DNA from: Consotaella salsifontis
GTDB lineage: Bacteria > Pseudomonadota > Alphaproteobacteria > Rhizobiales > Rhizobiaceae
Direction: 5' to 3'
NCBI RefSeq assembly: GCF_900167365.1
Contig: NZ_FUXL01000002.1
Location: forward strand, 62,001-126,000
Length of the DNA stretch: 64,000 nt
The translations under genes and the position numbers were made by a program. Shown here piece by piece: positions 57,725 to 64,000 of this stretch. Positions within the stretch are counted from its first letter, which is position 1; each line of letters opens with the position of its first letter. The notes under the pieces are model-generated. The model saw only the letters and a program-made list of their open reading frames with translations. It was not told where the DNA came from and made no database searches.

Positions 57725-58347
57725 GCCGCATCCCCGACGATATCGAGACACGTCTTCGCGCCGCCGCGCCGAGCGGGATCTCCTACGAACAGAAGACCGA
57801 TCCGCTCGGCGTCACCGTCGCTTGGTGCGAATTGGCAAACAAGGACGAGCTCCTCGCCATCGCCGAATGTCTCGCCCGCTGCGGCGCGCGTCTGTCGATG
57901 ATCACCGGCTCCCAGCCCCCCGCACCGCCAGAAGTCGAGGCGGAGGAGAGCGAAACCGATGCCGGCGATGGCGTGGCGGAGGCCGCCTCGCCCGAACCGA
58001 CGCTGAGCTTCGGCGGAACGCCGCTCGACGGCACCGCCTACGAGCTCGACTATCATTTCGATCTCGCCGGCGATGCGCTCACTGTTGTCGCGCTCGTCGC
58101 CCAGGGAAGCTCGATCGCATCGCTGACGCCCGTCTATCGCACGGCCGACTGGCCCGAGCGGGAGATCATGGAGCTCTACGGGCTGCGCATCGTGGGCCAT
58201 CCCGACCCGCGCCGCCTCTTTCTCGACAAGTCGATTGAGCCGGCCGTGCTCGAAAGGCTGATCCCCTTCTCGACCCTGACCAACGCCACATCCACCAGCG
58301 ACCTGTGGTCGAAGGTCATGGAAGCCGGAAAGGAAGCCTCGCAATGA
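57721..58347 (+). CDS. NuoC/EchD-like 30-kDa subunit
   Basis: The 208-residue protein ends with the complex I 30-kDa signature YRTADWPEREIMELYGLRIV followed by GHPDPRRLFLDKSI. Between the N-terminal half (1-66) and this domain lies a disordered acidic linker (about 67-100, rich in Pro, Glu and Asp) that the usual NuoC does not have. The subunit helps hold the large subunit onto the small subunit in group 4 hydrogenases and complex I. Both ends overlap neighbours by 4 bases (ATGA). Confidence 0.85.
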   Translation: MSRIPDDIETRLRAAAPSGISYEQKTDPLGVTVAWCELANKDELLAIAECLARCGARLSMITGSQPPAPPEVEAEESETDAGDGVAEAASPEPTLSFGGTPLDGTAYELDYHFDLAGDALTVVALVAQGSSIASLTPVYRTADWPEREIMELYGLRIVGHPDPRRLFLDKSIEPAVLERLIPFSTLTNATSTSDLWSKVMEAGKEASQ

Positions 58348-59459
58348 CGACCACCAGCATTGCTGATCCGATGTCCCCGGCAACCACCACCATCCCGGTC
58401 GGCCCGCTCCATGTCGCCCTGGAAGAGCCGATGTATTTTCGCATCGACATCTCCGGCGAGCGCGTGGCTCACGTCGGCATCAACGCCGGCCACGTCCACC
58501 GCGGCATCGAATATCTCGCGACCAAGCGCACCCTCATCCAGAACGTCGTTCTGACCGAGCGCATCTGCTCGCTCTGCTCCAACAGCCATCCCGAGGCGTT
58601 CGCCATGGCGGCCGAGGAAATCGGTGGGATCGAGGTGCCCGAGCGCGGCAAGTATCTGCGCGTGATCGCGGCCGAGGTGAAGCGCGTCGCCTCGCACCTG
58701 TTCAACGTCGCCATTCTCGCGCATCTCGTCGGCTACGACGCGCTGTTCATGCACGTCATGCAGGTCCGCGAGATCGCGCAGGATCTGAAGGAGGGCGTCT
58801 TCGGCAACCGCATGGACCTCGGCGCCATCTGCATCGGCGGAGCGCGCTACGATCTGGACGAGGAGACGACAGCGCTGCTGCGCTCGAGCCTCGACAAGCT
58901 CGAGCCCGAGATCGCCGAGATCGAAAAGACCTATCGGACCAACGGCTCGATCCTCCGGCGCACGCGGGACGTCGGCGTCTTGGCCAACAGCGACGCCATC
59001 GCCTGCGGCGTCGTCGGCCCGGTGGCCCGCGCCAGCGGCGTGGATTACGACGTGCGGCGCGAGGCACCCTACCACGTCTACGACAGAATGCCGGTGGAGG
59101 TAAAAACGCGCCAGGACGGCGATGTCTGGTCACGCGCGATGATCCGCCTCCACGAGGCGCGCAACGCAATCTCCATCATTCGCCGCTGCCTCGACACGCT
59201 TCCCACCGGGCCGGTCAACGTTGGCGAAAAGCCCGACGTACCGGCCGGCCGCGCCGTCGCGCGCAGCGAGGCGCCACGCGGCGAGCTGATCTACTTCCTC
59301 AAGACCGGCGACAGCGAGCAGCCCGAGCGGCTGAAGTGGCGCGTTCCGAGCTTCATGAACTGGGACGCCCTCACCTTCATGATGCGCGACGCCAAGGTCG
59401 CGGACATCGCCATCATCGTCAACTCGATCGACCCCTGCGTGTCCTGCACGGAACGCTGA
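58344..59459 (+). CDS. [NiFe]-hydrogenase-type large subunit (group 4-like, NuoD/EchE-related)
   Basis: The 371-residue protein has both metal-binding cysteine pairs expected of a [NiFe] site: Cys75 and Cys78 in ERICSLCSNSHPEAF, and Cys365 and Cys368 in DPCVSCTER at the very C terminus. Complex I NuoD lacks these cysteines, so this is hydrogenase-like. It ends three residues after the second pair, so no cleavable C-terminal peptide is needed. The first motif reads CSLC rather than the commoner CGIC, and the catalytic identity is thus open. No hyp maturation genes lie in the window. It overlaps the NuoC-like gene by 4 bases. Confidence 0.86.
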   Translation: MTTTSIADPMSPATTTIPVGPLHVALEEPMYFRIDISGERVAHVGINAGHVHRGIEYLATKRTLIQNVVLTERICSLCSNSHPEAFAMAAEEIGGIEVPERGKYLRVIAAEVKRVASHLFNVAILAHLVGYDALFMHVMQVREIAQDLKEGVFGNRMDLGAICIGGARYDLDEETTALLRSSLDKLEPEIAEIEKTYRTNGSILRRTRDVGVLANSDAIACGVVGPVARASGVDYDVRREAPYHVYDRMPVEVKTRQDGDVWSRAMIRLHEARNAISIIRRCLDTLPTGPVNVGEKPDVPAGRAVARSEAPRGELIYFLKTGDSEQPERLKWRVPSFMNWDALTFMMRDAKVADIAIIVNSIDPCVSCTER

Positions 59460-59499
59460 GGTCCGGGGCGAACCGCGCCCATACAAAAGGAGAACCCAA

Positions 59500-59691
59500 A
59501 TGGCTCACACGATAGACAACGAACTCTGCACGGCGTGCGGCTCCTGCGAGGACGCCTGCCCCAACGGCGCCATCAGCCACAAGGGCAAGGTCTACAAGGT
59601 CGACCCGAAAAAATGCACCGACTGCGAGGGCGTCGACGGCGGACCGCAGTGCGAGGACGTCTGCCCCGGCGGCGCCGCCATGGCGGCCTGA
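59500..59691 (+). CDS. Small 2[4Fe-4S] ferredoxin
   Basis: The 63-residue protein has Cys10, 13, 16, 20 (CTACGSCEDACP) and Cys39, 42, 51, 55 (CTDCEGVDGGPQCEDVCP), the second motif having the enlarged 8-residue spacing of YfhL/Allochromatium-type ferredoxins, which have low-potential clusters. It is a probable mobile carrier between the molybdenum oxidoreductase and the hydrogenase-like module. AAAAGGAG precedes the ATG by 8 bases, a strong ribosome-binding site. Confidence 0.92.
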   Translation: MAHTIDNELCTACGSCEDACPNGAISHKGKVYKVDPKKCTDCEGVDGGPQCEDVCPGGAAMAA

Positions 59692-59751
59692 TCCCGCCTC
59701 CGACGGGGAGGTTCGGGCAAATCGGCCGCTGTTTATCCAGGGAGGATCGCG

Positions 59752-60645
59752 ATGGACGTTTTCGAGGAACTGATCAGGGAACGCGGCGCCGGCCGCCGCT
59801 GCGCCCTGGCGACGATCGTCAAGGTGGAGGGTTCCGTTCCCTCACATTCGAGCGCGCGGATGCTCGTGCGCGAGGATGGCTCCATCGTTGGCACCGTGGG
59901 CGGAGGAGCCGCCGAATGGCAGGCCATTGCGATGGCCAAGGAGACGATGGAGAGCGGCCGCTCGCAGATGCTATCCCTCAGCCTCAAGGCCAACCCGGCC
60001 CTGGAGCCGGGCATGGTGTGCGGCGGCAATCTCGACATCTTCATCGAGCCGATCGTGCCTGCCACGGTGCTCTACTTGTTCGGCGCGGGCCATGTCGGCT
60101 TGATGACGGCGCGCGCGGCGAGCCTCGTCGGCCTCAAGGTCGAGGTCGTCGACGACCGACCTGAATTCGCCAACGCGGAGCGCTTCCCCGACGCTGAGGC
60201 CATCCATGTCGGCGATCTGGATGCGGTGACGGCGTCTCTCGAACCCAACGCCAGAGCCCTCGTCTTCATCGCCACGCGAAGCCACGAATTGGACCGGCAG
60301 ATCCTCGCCTGGGCCCTGACGAAGCCCGGCGGCTACATCGGCATGATCGGCTCCAAGCGGAAGGTTCAGACGGTCTTCAACCAGCTGCGACTGGAGGGCT
60401 TCTCCGTCGAGGACTTCGCCCGTGTTCATGCTCCCGTGGGGCTGGAAATCGGCGCCGCCACTCCCGAGGAGATCGCCGTTTCGGTCGTCGCCGAGATGAT
60501 CGCTCATCTCAGGGGCGCCGAAGCAGCCCGCTCGCTCAGCCGGATCATGACCGACTGCGCACTGGCGGAGCAGCGCCGCGAAGAAAGGCAAAAAAGCAAA
60601 GCCCGTTCCCCCTCGGAGCCCGACGAGGAACGGGCCGTAGCGTAG
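59752..60645 (+). CDS. XdhC/CoxI-family molybdenum cofactor insertion protein
   Basis: The 297-residue protein has the XdhC N-terminal domain (ATIVKVEGSVPSHSSARMLV, GTVGGGAAEW, MVCGGNLDIFIEP) and a C-terminal Rossmann domain (LYLFGAGHVGLMTARAASLV, GYIGMIGSKRKVQTVF). XdhC proteins bind the molybdenum cofactor, protect it and help insert the sulfurated form into xanthine dehydrogenase-family enzymes. Its place immediately before the molybdenum aldehyde oxidoreductase gene fits that task. GGGAGG lies 6 bases before the ATG. Confidence 0.9.
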   Translation: MDVFEELIRERGAGRRCALATIVKVEGSVPSHSSARMLVREDGSIVGTVGGGAAEWQAIAMAKETMESGRSQMLSLSLKANPALEPGMVCGGNLDIFIEPIVPATVLYLFGAGHVGLMTARAASLVGLKVEVVDDRPEFANAERFPDAEAIHVGDLDAVTASLEPNARALVFIATRSHELDRQILAWALTKPGGYIGMIGSKRKVQTVFNQLRLEGFSVEDFARVHAPVGLEIGAATPEEIAVSVVAEMIAHLRGAEAARSLSRIMTDCALAEQRREERQKSKARSPSEPDEERAVA

Positions 60646-60716
60646 TTCGCAATCCCTCATCCACCCGACAGAGCGAGCCGGTCGCAACGGTTTCGCCGCC
60701 TTATGGGAGAGAAGAC

Positions 60717-63485
60717 ATGAAAAGAATAAGCCTGAACGTCAACGGAGTCGAACGCTGGGTCGTCGCGGACCCCAAGGACAACCTCGCGCATGTGCTGCGC
60801 GAGCAGATGCTGCTCACCGGCTGCAAGGTCTGCTGCGAGGATGGCCAGTGCGGCGCCTGCACGGTCATTGTGGATGGTAAGCCGATCCGGGCCTGCGTGA
60901 CCTCGATGGAGAAGCTTGCTCCGACCGCACGGATCACCACGATCGAGGGCATCGGCACGCCCGACAGCCTCCACCCCCTGCAAGTCGCGTGGATGGCCCA
61001 TGGCAGCGCCCAATGCGGCATCTGCACGCCCGGCTTCATCATGTCGGCGAAGACGCTGCTCGACCGCAACCAGAGCCCGACCCGCGAGGAGGTTCGCGCC
61101 TGGTTCAACCGCAACCGCAACCTGTGCCGCTGCACCGGCTACAAGCCGCTGATCGACTCCGTCATGGACGCAGCCGCCGTCATGCGCGGCGAGAAGCGGA
61201 TCGAGGACCTGGTCCCCCGCGCCAAGGACGATGGCTCCATCCTCGGCACCAAGTACATTCGTCCTTCGGCGGTCGCCAAGGTCACGGGCACCTGGGACTT
61301 CGGCGCCGATCTCGCGCTGCGCATGCCCAAGGACACGCTGCGTCTCGCGCTCGTTCAGGCCAAGGTCTCCCATGCCTTGATCAAGGGCATCGACACCAGC
61401 GAAGCCGAGGCTATGCCCGGCGTCGAAAAGGTGATCACGTGGAACGACGTGAAGGGCAAGAACGCCATCACCGGCCTCATCACCTTCCCGACCAACAAGG
61501 GCGATGGCTGGGATCGGCCGATCCTGTGCAAGGACAAGATCTTCCAGTACGGCGATGCCATCGCCATCGTCGCGGCCGACACCGAGGAGCATGCGCGCGC
61601 CGCTGCGGATAAGGTCAAGGTGGAGCTCGAGGTGCTGCCCGCCTACATGTCCGGCTTCGCGGCGCTCGCACCCGACGCCATGGAGATTCACCCGGGCGTG
61701 CCCAACGCCTATTACGAGCAGGGCGTCGTCAAGGGCGAGGAAACCAAGCCCCTGTTCGAGAAGGCTGCGGCGAGCGTCGACATCACGACCTACTGCTCAC
61801 GCCAGCCGCATCTCCATCTCGAACCCGATTGCGGCGAGGCGTTCGTCGACGAGGACGGCGTGTTGACGATCCTGTCCAAGTCGATCGGCGTGCATCTCCA
61901 TCACGCCATGATCTGCCCCGGTCTCGGCATCCCGCCGGAGAAGCTGCGGCTGATCCAGAATCCAACGGGCGGCACCTTCGGCTACAAGTTCTCGCCCACC
62001 ATGGAGGCGCTGCTCGGCGTTGCGGCTCTCTCCACCGGCAAGCCCGTGTCGCTGGTCTACGACCAGTACCAGAACATCACCTATACGGGTAAGCGCAGCC
62101 CCGCCAACATCAACATCAAGCTTGCCTGCGACGAAGCCGGCAAGCTGACGGCGATGGAAACCGACTGGTGGCTCGACCACGGCCCCTATTCGGAGTTCGG
62201 CGATCTCGTTACGCTCCGCCAGGCCCAGTTCACTGGCGCGGGCTATCATCTGGAGAACATTCGCGGACGGGGACGCACGGTCGCGACCAACCATGCCTGG
62301 GGATCGGCCTTCCGCGCCTATGGCTCGCCCCAGTCGTTCCTGGCCTCCGAAATCGCCATCGACATGCTGGCCGAGAAGATGGGCGAGGACCCCTTCGAGT
62401 TCCGCTACAAGAACCTCTATAACGAGAGTTCGACCACGCCGACCGGGCAGAAGCCCGAGGTGCTGGTGCTGCCCCAGCTCTTCGACATGATTCGTCCGAA
62501 GTACGAGGAAGCCAAGAAGCGGTGCGAAGAGTTCAACGCCGCCAACAGCGAGAAGAAGCGGGGCGTGGGCGTCGCGCTCGGCATCTATGGCTGCGGCCTC
62601 GACGGCCCGGATTCCTCGGAAGCGCGCATCGAGATCACTCCGACCGGCTTCACCGTCTACAGCGGCTGGGAGGACCATGGGCAGGGTGCCGATCTCTCCG
62701 CCCTGACGATGGCGCACGAGATCCTGCGCAAGACCGGCGTGAAACCGGAGCAGGTCAAGGTCGTCCTGGCGGATACCAAGGGGCCGAACGGCGGGCCGGC
62801 CGGCGGCAGCCGCTCCAACGTCTTCTGCGGCAATGCCATCCGCGTCTCGGCGGAAATGATGGTCAACGCCATGAGGAAGGAGGATGGCACCTACCGCACC
62901 TATGAAGAGATGAAGGCGGAGAACATTCCGCTCGCCTACGACGGCAAGTGGGTCGCGGCCGCCTGCACCGATTGCTCCGCCGAGACGGCCCAGGGCAATC
63001 CGTTCCCGATCTACATGTACGAGGTCTTCGTGCCCGAGGTCGAGGTCGATCTGGAAACCGGCAATACCAAGGTGGTCAAGTTCACGACGTCCGTAGACGT
63101 CGGCACGATCATCAACAAGGCCACGGTGGATGGACAGATCTATGGCGGGCTGGCCCAGGGCATCGGCCTCGCGCTGACCGAGGATTTCGAGGATCTCGAG
63201 GTCCACAACACGCTGCGCGACTGCGGCATCCCCTACCCGAAGGACGTGCCGGACGACATCGAGATCCTCTATCTCGAAACGCCCCGCCCACTCGGACCGT
63301 ACGGCGCGGCGGGCGTCGGAGAGGCGCCTCTCACCGCGCCGCATCCGGCCATCCTCAATGCCGTCTACAACGCCTGCGGCGTGCGCGTCTTCCGCGTTCC
63401 AGCGCTGCCCGAGGTCATCAAGATGGGTCTCGAAGCCAATGCCGGCCGGACAGCCGAGGGGGCGCGCCAGCTCGAGCATCAATGA
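60717..63485 (+). CDS. mop: Molybdenum aldehyde oxidoreductase, Mop type (xanthine oxidase family without FAD)
   Basis: The 922-residue protein has two 2Fe-2S domains (Cys40, 45, 48, 60 and Cys100, 103, 137, 139) followed directly by the molybdopterin domains, with no FAD domain between. The sequence runs closely along Desulfovibrio gigas Mop, for example KVSHALIKGIDTSEAEAMPG, ITGLITFPTNKGDGWDRPIL and VATNHAWGSAFRAYGSPQSF. The catalytic Glu is Glu869 in AAGVGEAPLTAPH, the same number as in D. gigas Mop. It oxidises aldehydes to acids and needs an external acceptor such as flavodoxin or ferredoxin, which the neighbouring genes may supply. Confidence 0.92.
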   Translation: MKRISLNVNGVERWVVADPKDNLAHVLREQMLLTGCKVCCEDGQCGACTVIVDGKPIRACVTSMEKLAPTARITTIEGIGTPDSLHPLQVAWMAHGSAQCGICTPGFIMSAKTLLDRNQSPTREEVRAWFNRNRNLCRCTGYKPLIDSVMDAAAVMRGEKRIEDLVPRAKDDGSILGTKYIRPSAVAKVTGTWDFGADLALRMPKDTLRLALVQAKVSHALIKGIDTSEAEAMPGVEKVITWNDVKGKNAITGLITFPTNKGDGWDRPILCKDKIFQYGDAIAIVAADTEEHARAAADKVKVELEVLPAYMSGFAALAPDAMEIHPGVPNAYYEQGVVKGEETKPLFEKAAASVDITTYCSRQPHLHLEPDCGEAFVDEDGVLTILSKSIGVHLHHAMICPGLGIPPEKLRLIQNPTGGTFGYKFSPTMEALLGVAALSTGKPVSLVYDQYQNITYTGKRSPANINIKLACDEAGKLTAMETDWWLDHGPYSEFGDLVTLRQAQFTGAGYHLENIRGRGRTVATNHAWGSAFRAYGSPQSFLASEIAIDMLAEKMGEDPFEFRYKNLYNESSTTPTGQKPEVLVLPQLFDMIRPKYEEAKKRCEEFNAANSEKKRGVGVALGIYGCGLDGPDSSEARIEITPTGFTVYSGWEDHGQGADLSALTMAHEILRKTGVKPEQVKVVLADTKGPNGGPAGGSRSNVFCGNAIRVSAEMMVNAMRKEDGTYRTYEEMKAENIPLAYDGKWVAAACTDCSAETAQGNPFPIYMYEVFVPEVEVDLETGNTKVVKFTTSVDVGTIINKATVDGQIYGGLAQGIGLALTEDFEDLEVHNTLRDCGIPYPKDVPDDIEILYLETPRPLGPYGAAGVGEAPLTAPHPAILNAVYNACGVRVFRVPALPEVIKMGLEANAGRTAEGARQLEHQ

Positions 63486-63496
63486 ACGCACCGATA

Positions 63497-63522
63497 GTCG
63501 GCCCGATCCCAATCGGGCCGAC
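63497..63522 (+). terminator. First hairpin between the aldehyde oxidoreductase and flavoprotein genes
   Basis: GTCGGCCCGAT (63497-63507) pairs exactly with ATCGGGCCGAC (63512-63522) around a 4-base loop. It lies 12 bases after the stop. No T-run follows; partial termination or mRNA protection are both possible. Confidence 0.5.
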
Positions 63523-63561
63523 CGGGGCCCCGTCGAGCCGGCCAAGCAACGGGGTCCCCTT

Positions 63562-63589
63562 GGCCCGCGGACAAAATCGTCCGCGGGCC
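63562..63589 (+). terminator. Second hairpin between the aldehyde oxidoreductase and flavoprotein genes
   Basis: GGCCCGCGGAC (63562-63572) pairs exactly with GTCCGCGGGCC (63579-63589) around AAAATC. It is the second 11-bp GC-rich stem in a 125-base gap. It stands 21 bases before the next start codon and could also limit access to that ribosome-binding site. Confidence 0.5.
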
Positions 63590-63610
63590 CAAGAACGGGA
63601 GGTAACGGCC

Positions 63611-64000
63611 ATGGACAGCAAAAAGGTCAAGCAGTGGGAAGCGCTCTGCATTGAGGAGCAGCCGCCCGCATGCACGGCCGCGTGCCCGCTTCATGTCGAT
63701 GCCCGCGCCATGGTGGAGAAGATCGCCGCTGGCGATTTTTCCGCCGCCTTCGCCATCTATGCCCGCATCGTTCCGTTTCCCGCCATCATCGGCCACATCT
63801 GCGATCATCCCTGCGAGGGCGTCTGCCGCCGCGAGGAGGCGGGCGGCGCGGTGCGTATCGGATTGATCGAGCGCGCCCTGGTGGAGGCCAGCTATCCGAC
63901 GCTGAAGCGCACGGCCCAGCAGGCGCGCCGCGCCAAGCGGGTCGCCATCGTCGGCGCCGGTCTCTCCGGCCTGACGGCGGCATACGATCTCCTGATGAAG
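63611..64000 (+). CDS. GltD/NfnB-like NAD(P)-dependent flavoprotein, partial at window end
   Basis: The first 130 residues are visible; the gene continues past the end. It has the N-terminal 4Fe-4S motifs of the glutamate synthase small subunit family, PACTAACPLHVDARAMVEKI and GHICDHPCEGVCRR, and the first FAD Rossmann motif VAIVGAGLSGLTAAYDL. Members include GltD, NfnB/SudA and the flavin subunits of formate dehydrogenase or hydrogenase complexes. Without gltB beside it, and next to Mop and hydrogenase-like genes, an electron-transfer role to or from NAD(P)H is more likely. GGGAGG lies 8 bases before the ATG. Confidence 0.85.
   Translation, partial: MDSKKVKQWEALCIEEQPPACTAACPLHVDARAMVEKIAAGDFSAAFAIYARIVPFPAIIGHICDHPCEGVCRREEAGGAVRIGLIERALVEASYPTLKRTAQQARRAKRVAIVGAGLSGLTAAYDLLMK

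Noticed and set aside
56775-59459. Reading the NuoB/I/C/D-like genes as part of respiratory complex I
   Set aside because: The large subunit has both CxxC pairs that NuoD lacks, the small subunit has CNGCD, and no other nuo gene is present between or before them.
61797-63545. A 582-codon minus-strand open frame opposite the aldehyde oxidoreductase
   Set aside because: The plus-strand protein aligns along its length with a known enzyme; the reverse frame is a GC-driven shadow.

Overview
The window comes from a GC-rich alphaproteobacterium, most likely an order Hyphomicrobiales (Rhizobiales) chromosome. The evidence is a RirA iron regulator, a ccmIEFH (cycHJKL) cytochrome c maturation operon, a FeuP/FeuQ-type two-component pair, a complete RcGTA-type gene transfer agent cluster and a CtrA-type TTAA-N7-TTAAC box. 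No rRNA, tRNA, CRISPR array, transposase or integrase was recognised.

Layout. (1) 0-11.5 kb, core genes: MgtC-family membrane protein, ClpP-like protease with a membrane partner, rirA, ccmI-ccmE-ccmF-ccmH, a lipoprotein, and a sensor kinase/response regulator pair preceded by a small secreted protein. (2) 11.5-26.3 kb, minus strand: the whole structural cluster of a gene transfer agent, from small terminase (26284) to the tip/host-specificity protein (11737) and a small holin-like protein. Two terminator-like hairpins lie inside it and a perfect palindrome lies in front of it. (3) 26.5-29.7 kb: a Tad-like pilus operon (vWA TadG-like protein, a frameshifted TadE and a second TadE-like protein) and a cysteine-cluster protein. 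(4) 29.8-40.7 kb, core genes: penicillin-binding protein, DUF1214/DUF1254 pair, DUF2336, DUF1491, peptidoglycan-binding protein, DivJ-like kinase, DUF5330, SufE, DUF6456 and a DnaA-C-terminal-like HTH protein.

(5) 40.8-53.3 kb, an accessory catabolic region on the plus strand: an ADP-forming acyl-CoA synthetase fused to a GNAT acetyltransferase, an IclR regulator, a tripartite tricarboxylate transporter (TctC, TctB, TctA) followed by a second TctC paralogue under its own AT-rich promoter, a dihydrodipicolinate synthase-family aldolase, and a TRAP transporter (DctP, DctQ, DctM).

(6) 53.3-64 kb, redox genes: a YdiJ-type FAD/Fe-S 2-hydroxyacid dehydrogenase, then the most unusual part of the window. 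This is a compact set with a hydrogenase-type small subunit, a double 4Fe-4S subunit, a NuoC-like subunit, a large subunit keeping both CxxC pairs expected of a [NiFe] site, a small ferredoxin, an XdhC-like molybdenum cofactor protein, a FAD-less molybdenum aldehyde oxidoreductase closely resembling Desulfovibrio gigas Mop, and the start of a GltD/NfnB-like flavoprotein that runs off the end. No membrane subunit of complex I or a group 4 hydrogenase lies between these genes. My inference is a soluble electron-transfer assembly that links molybdenum-dependent substrate oxidation to a hydrogenase-like module and a flavin/NAD(P)H module, probably fed by the imported organic acids or aldehydes handled upstream.
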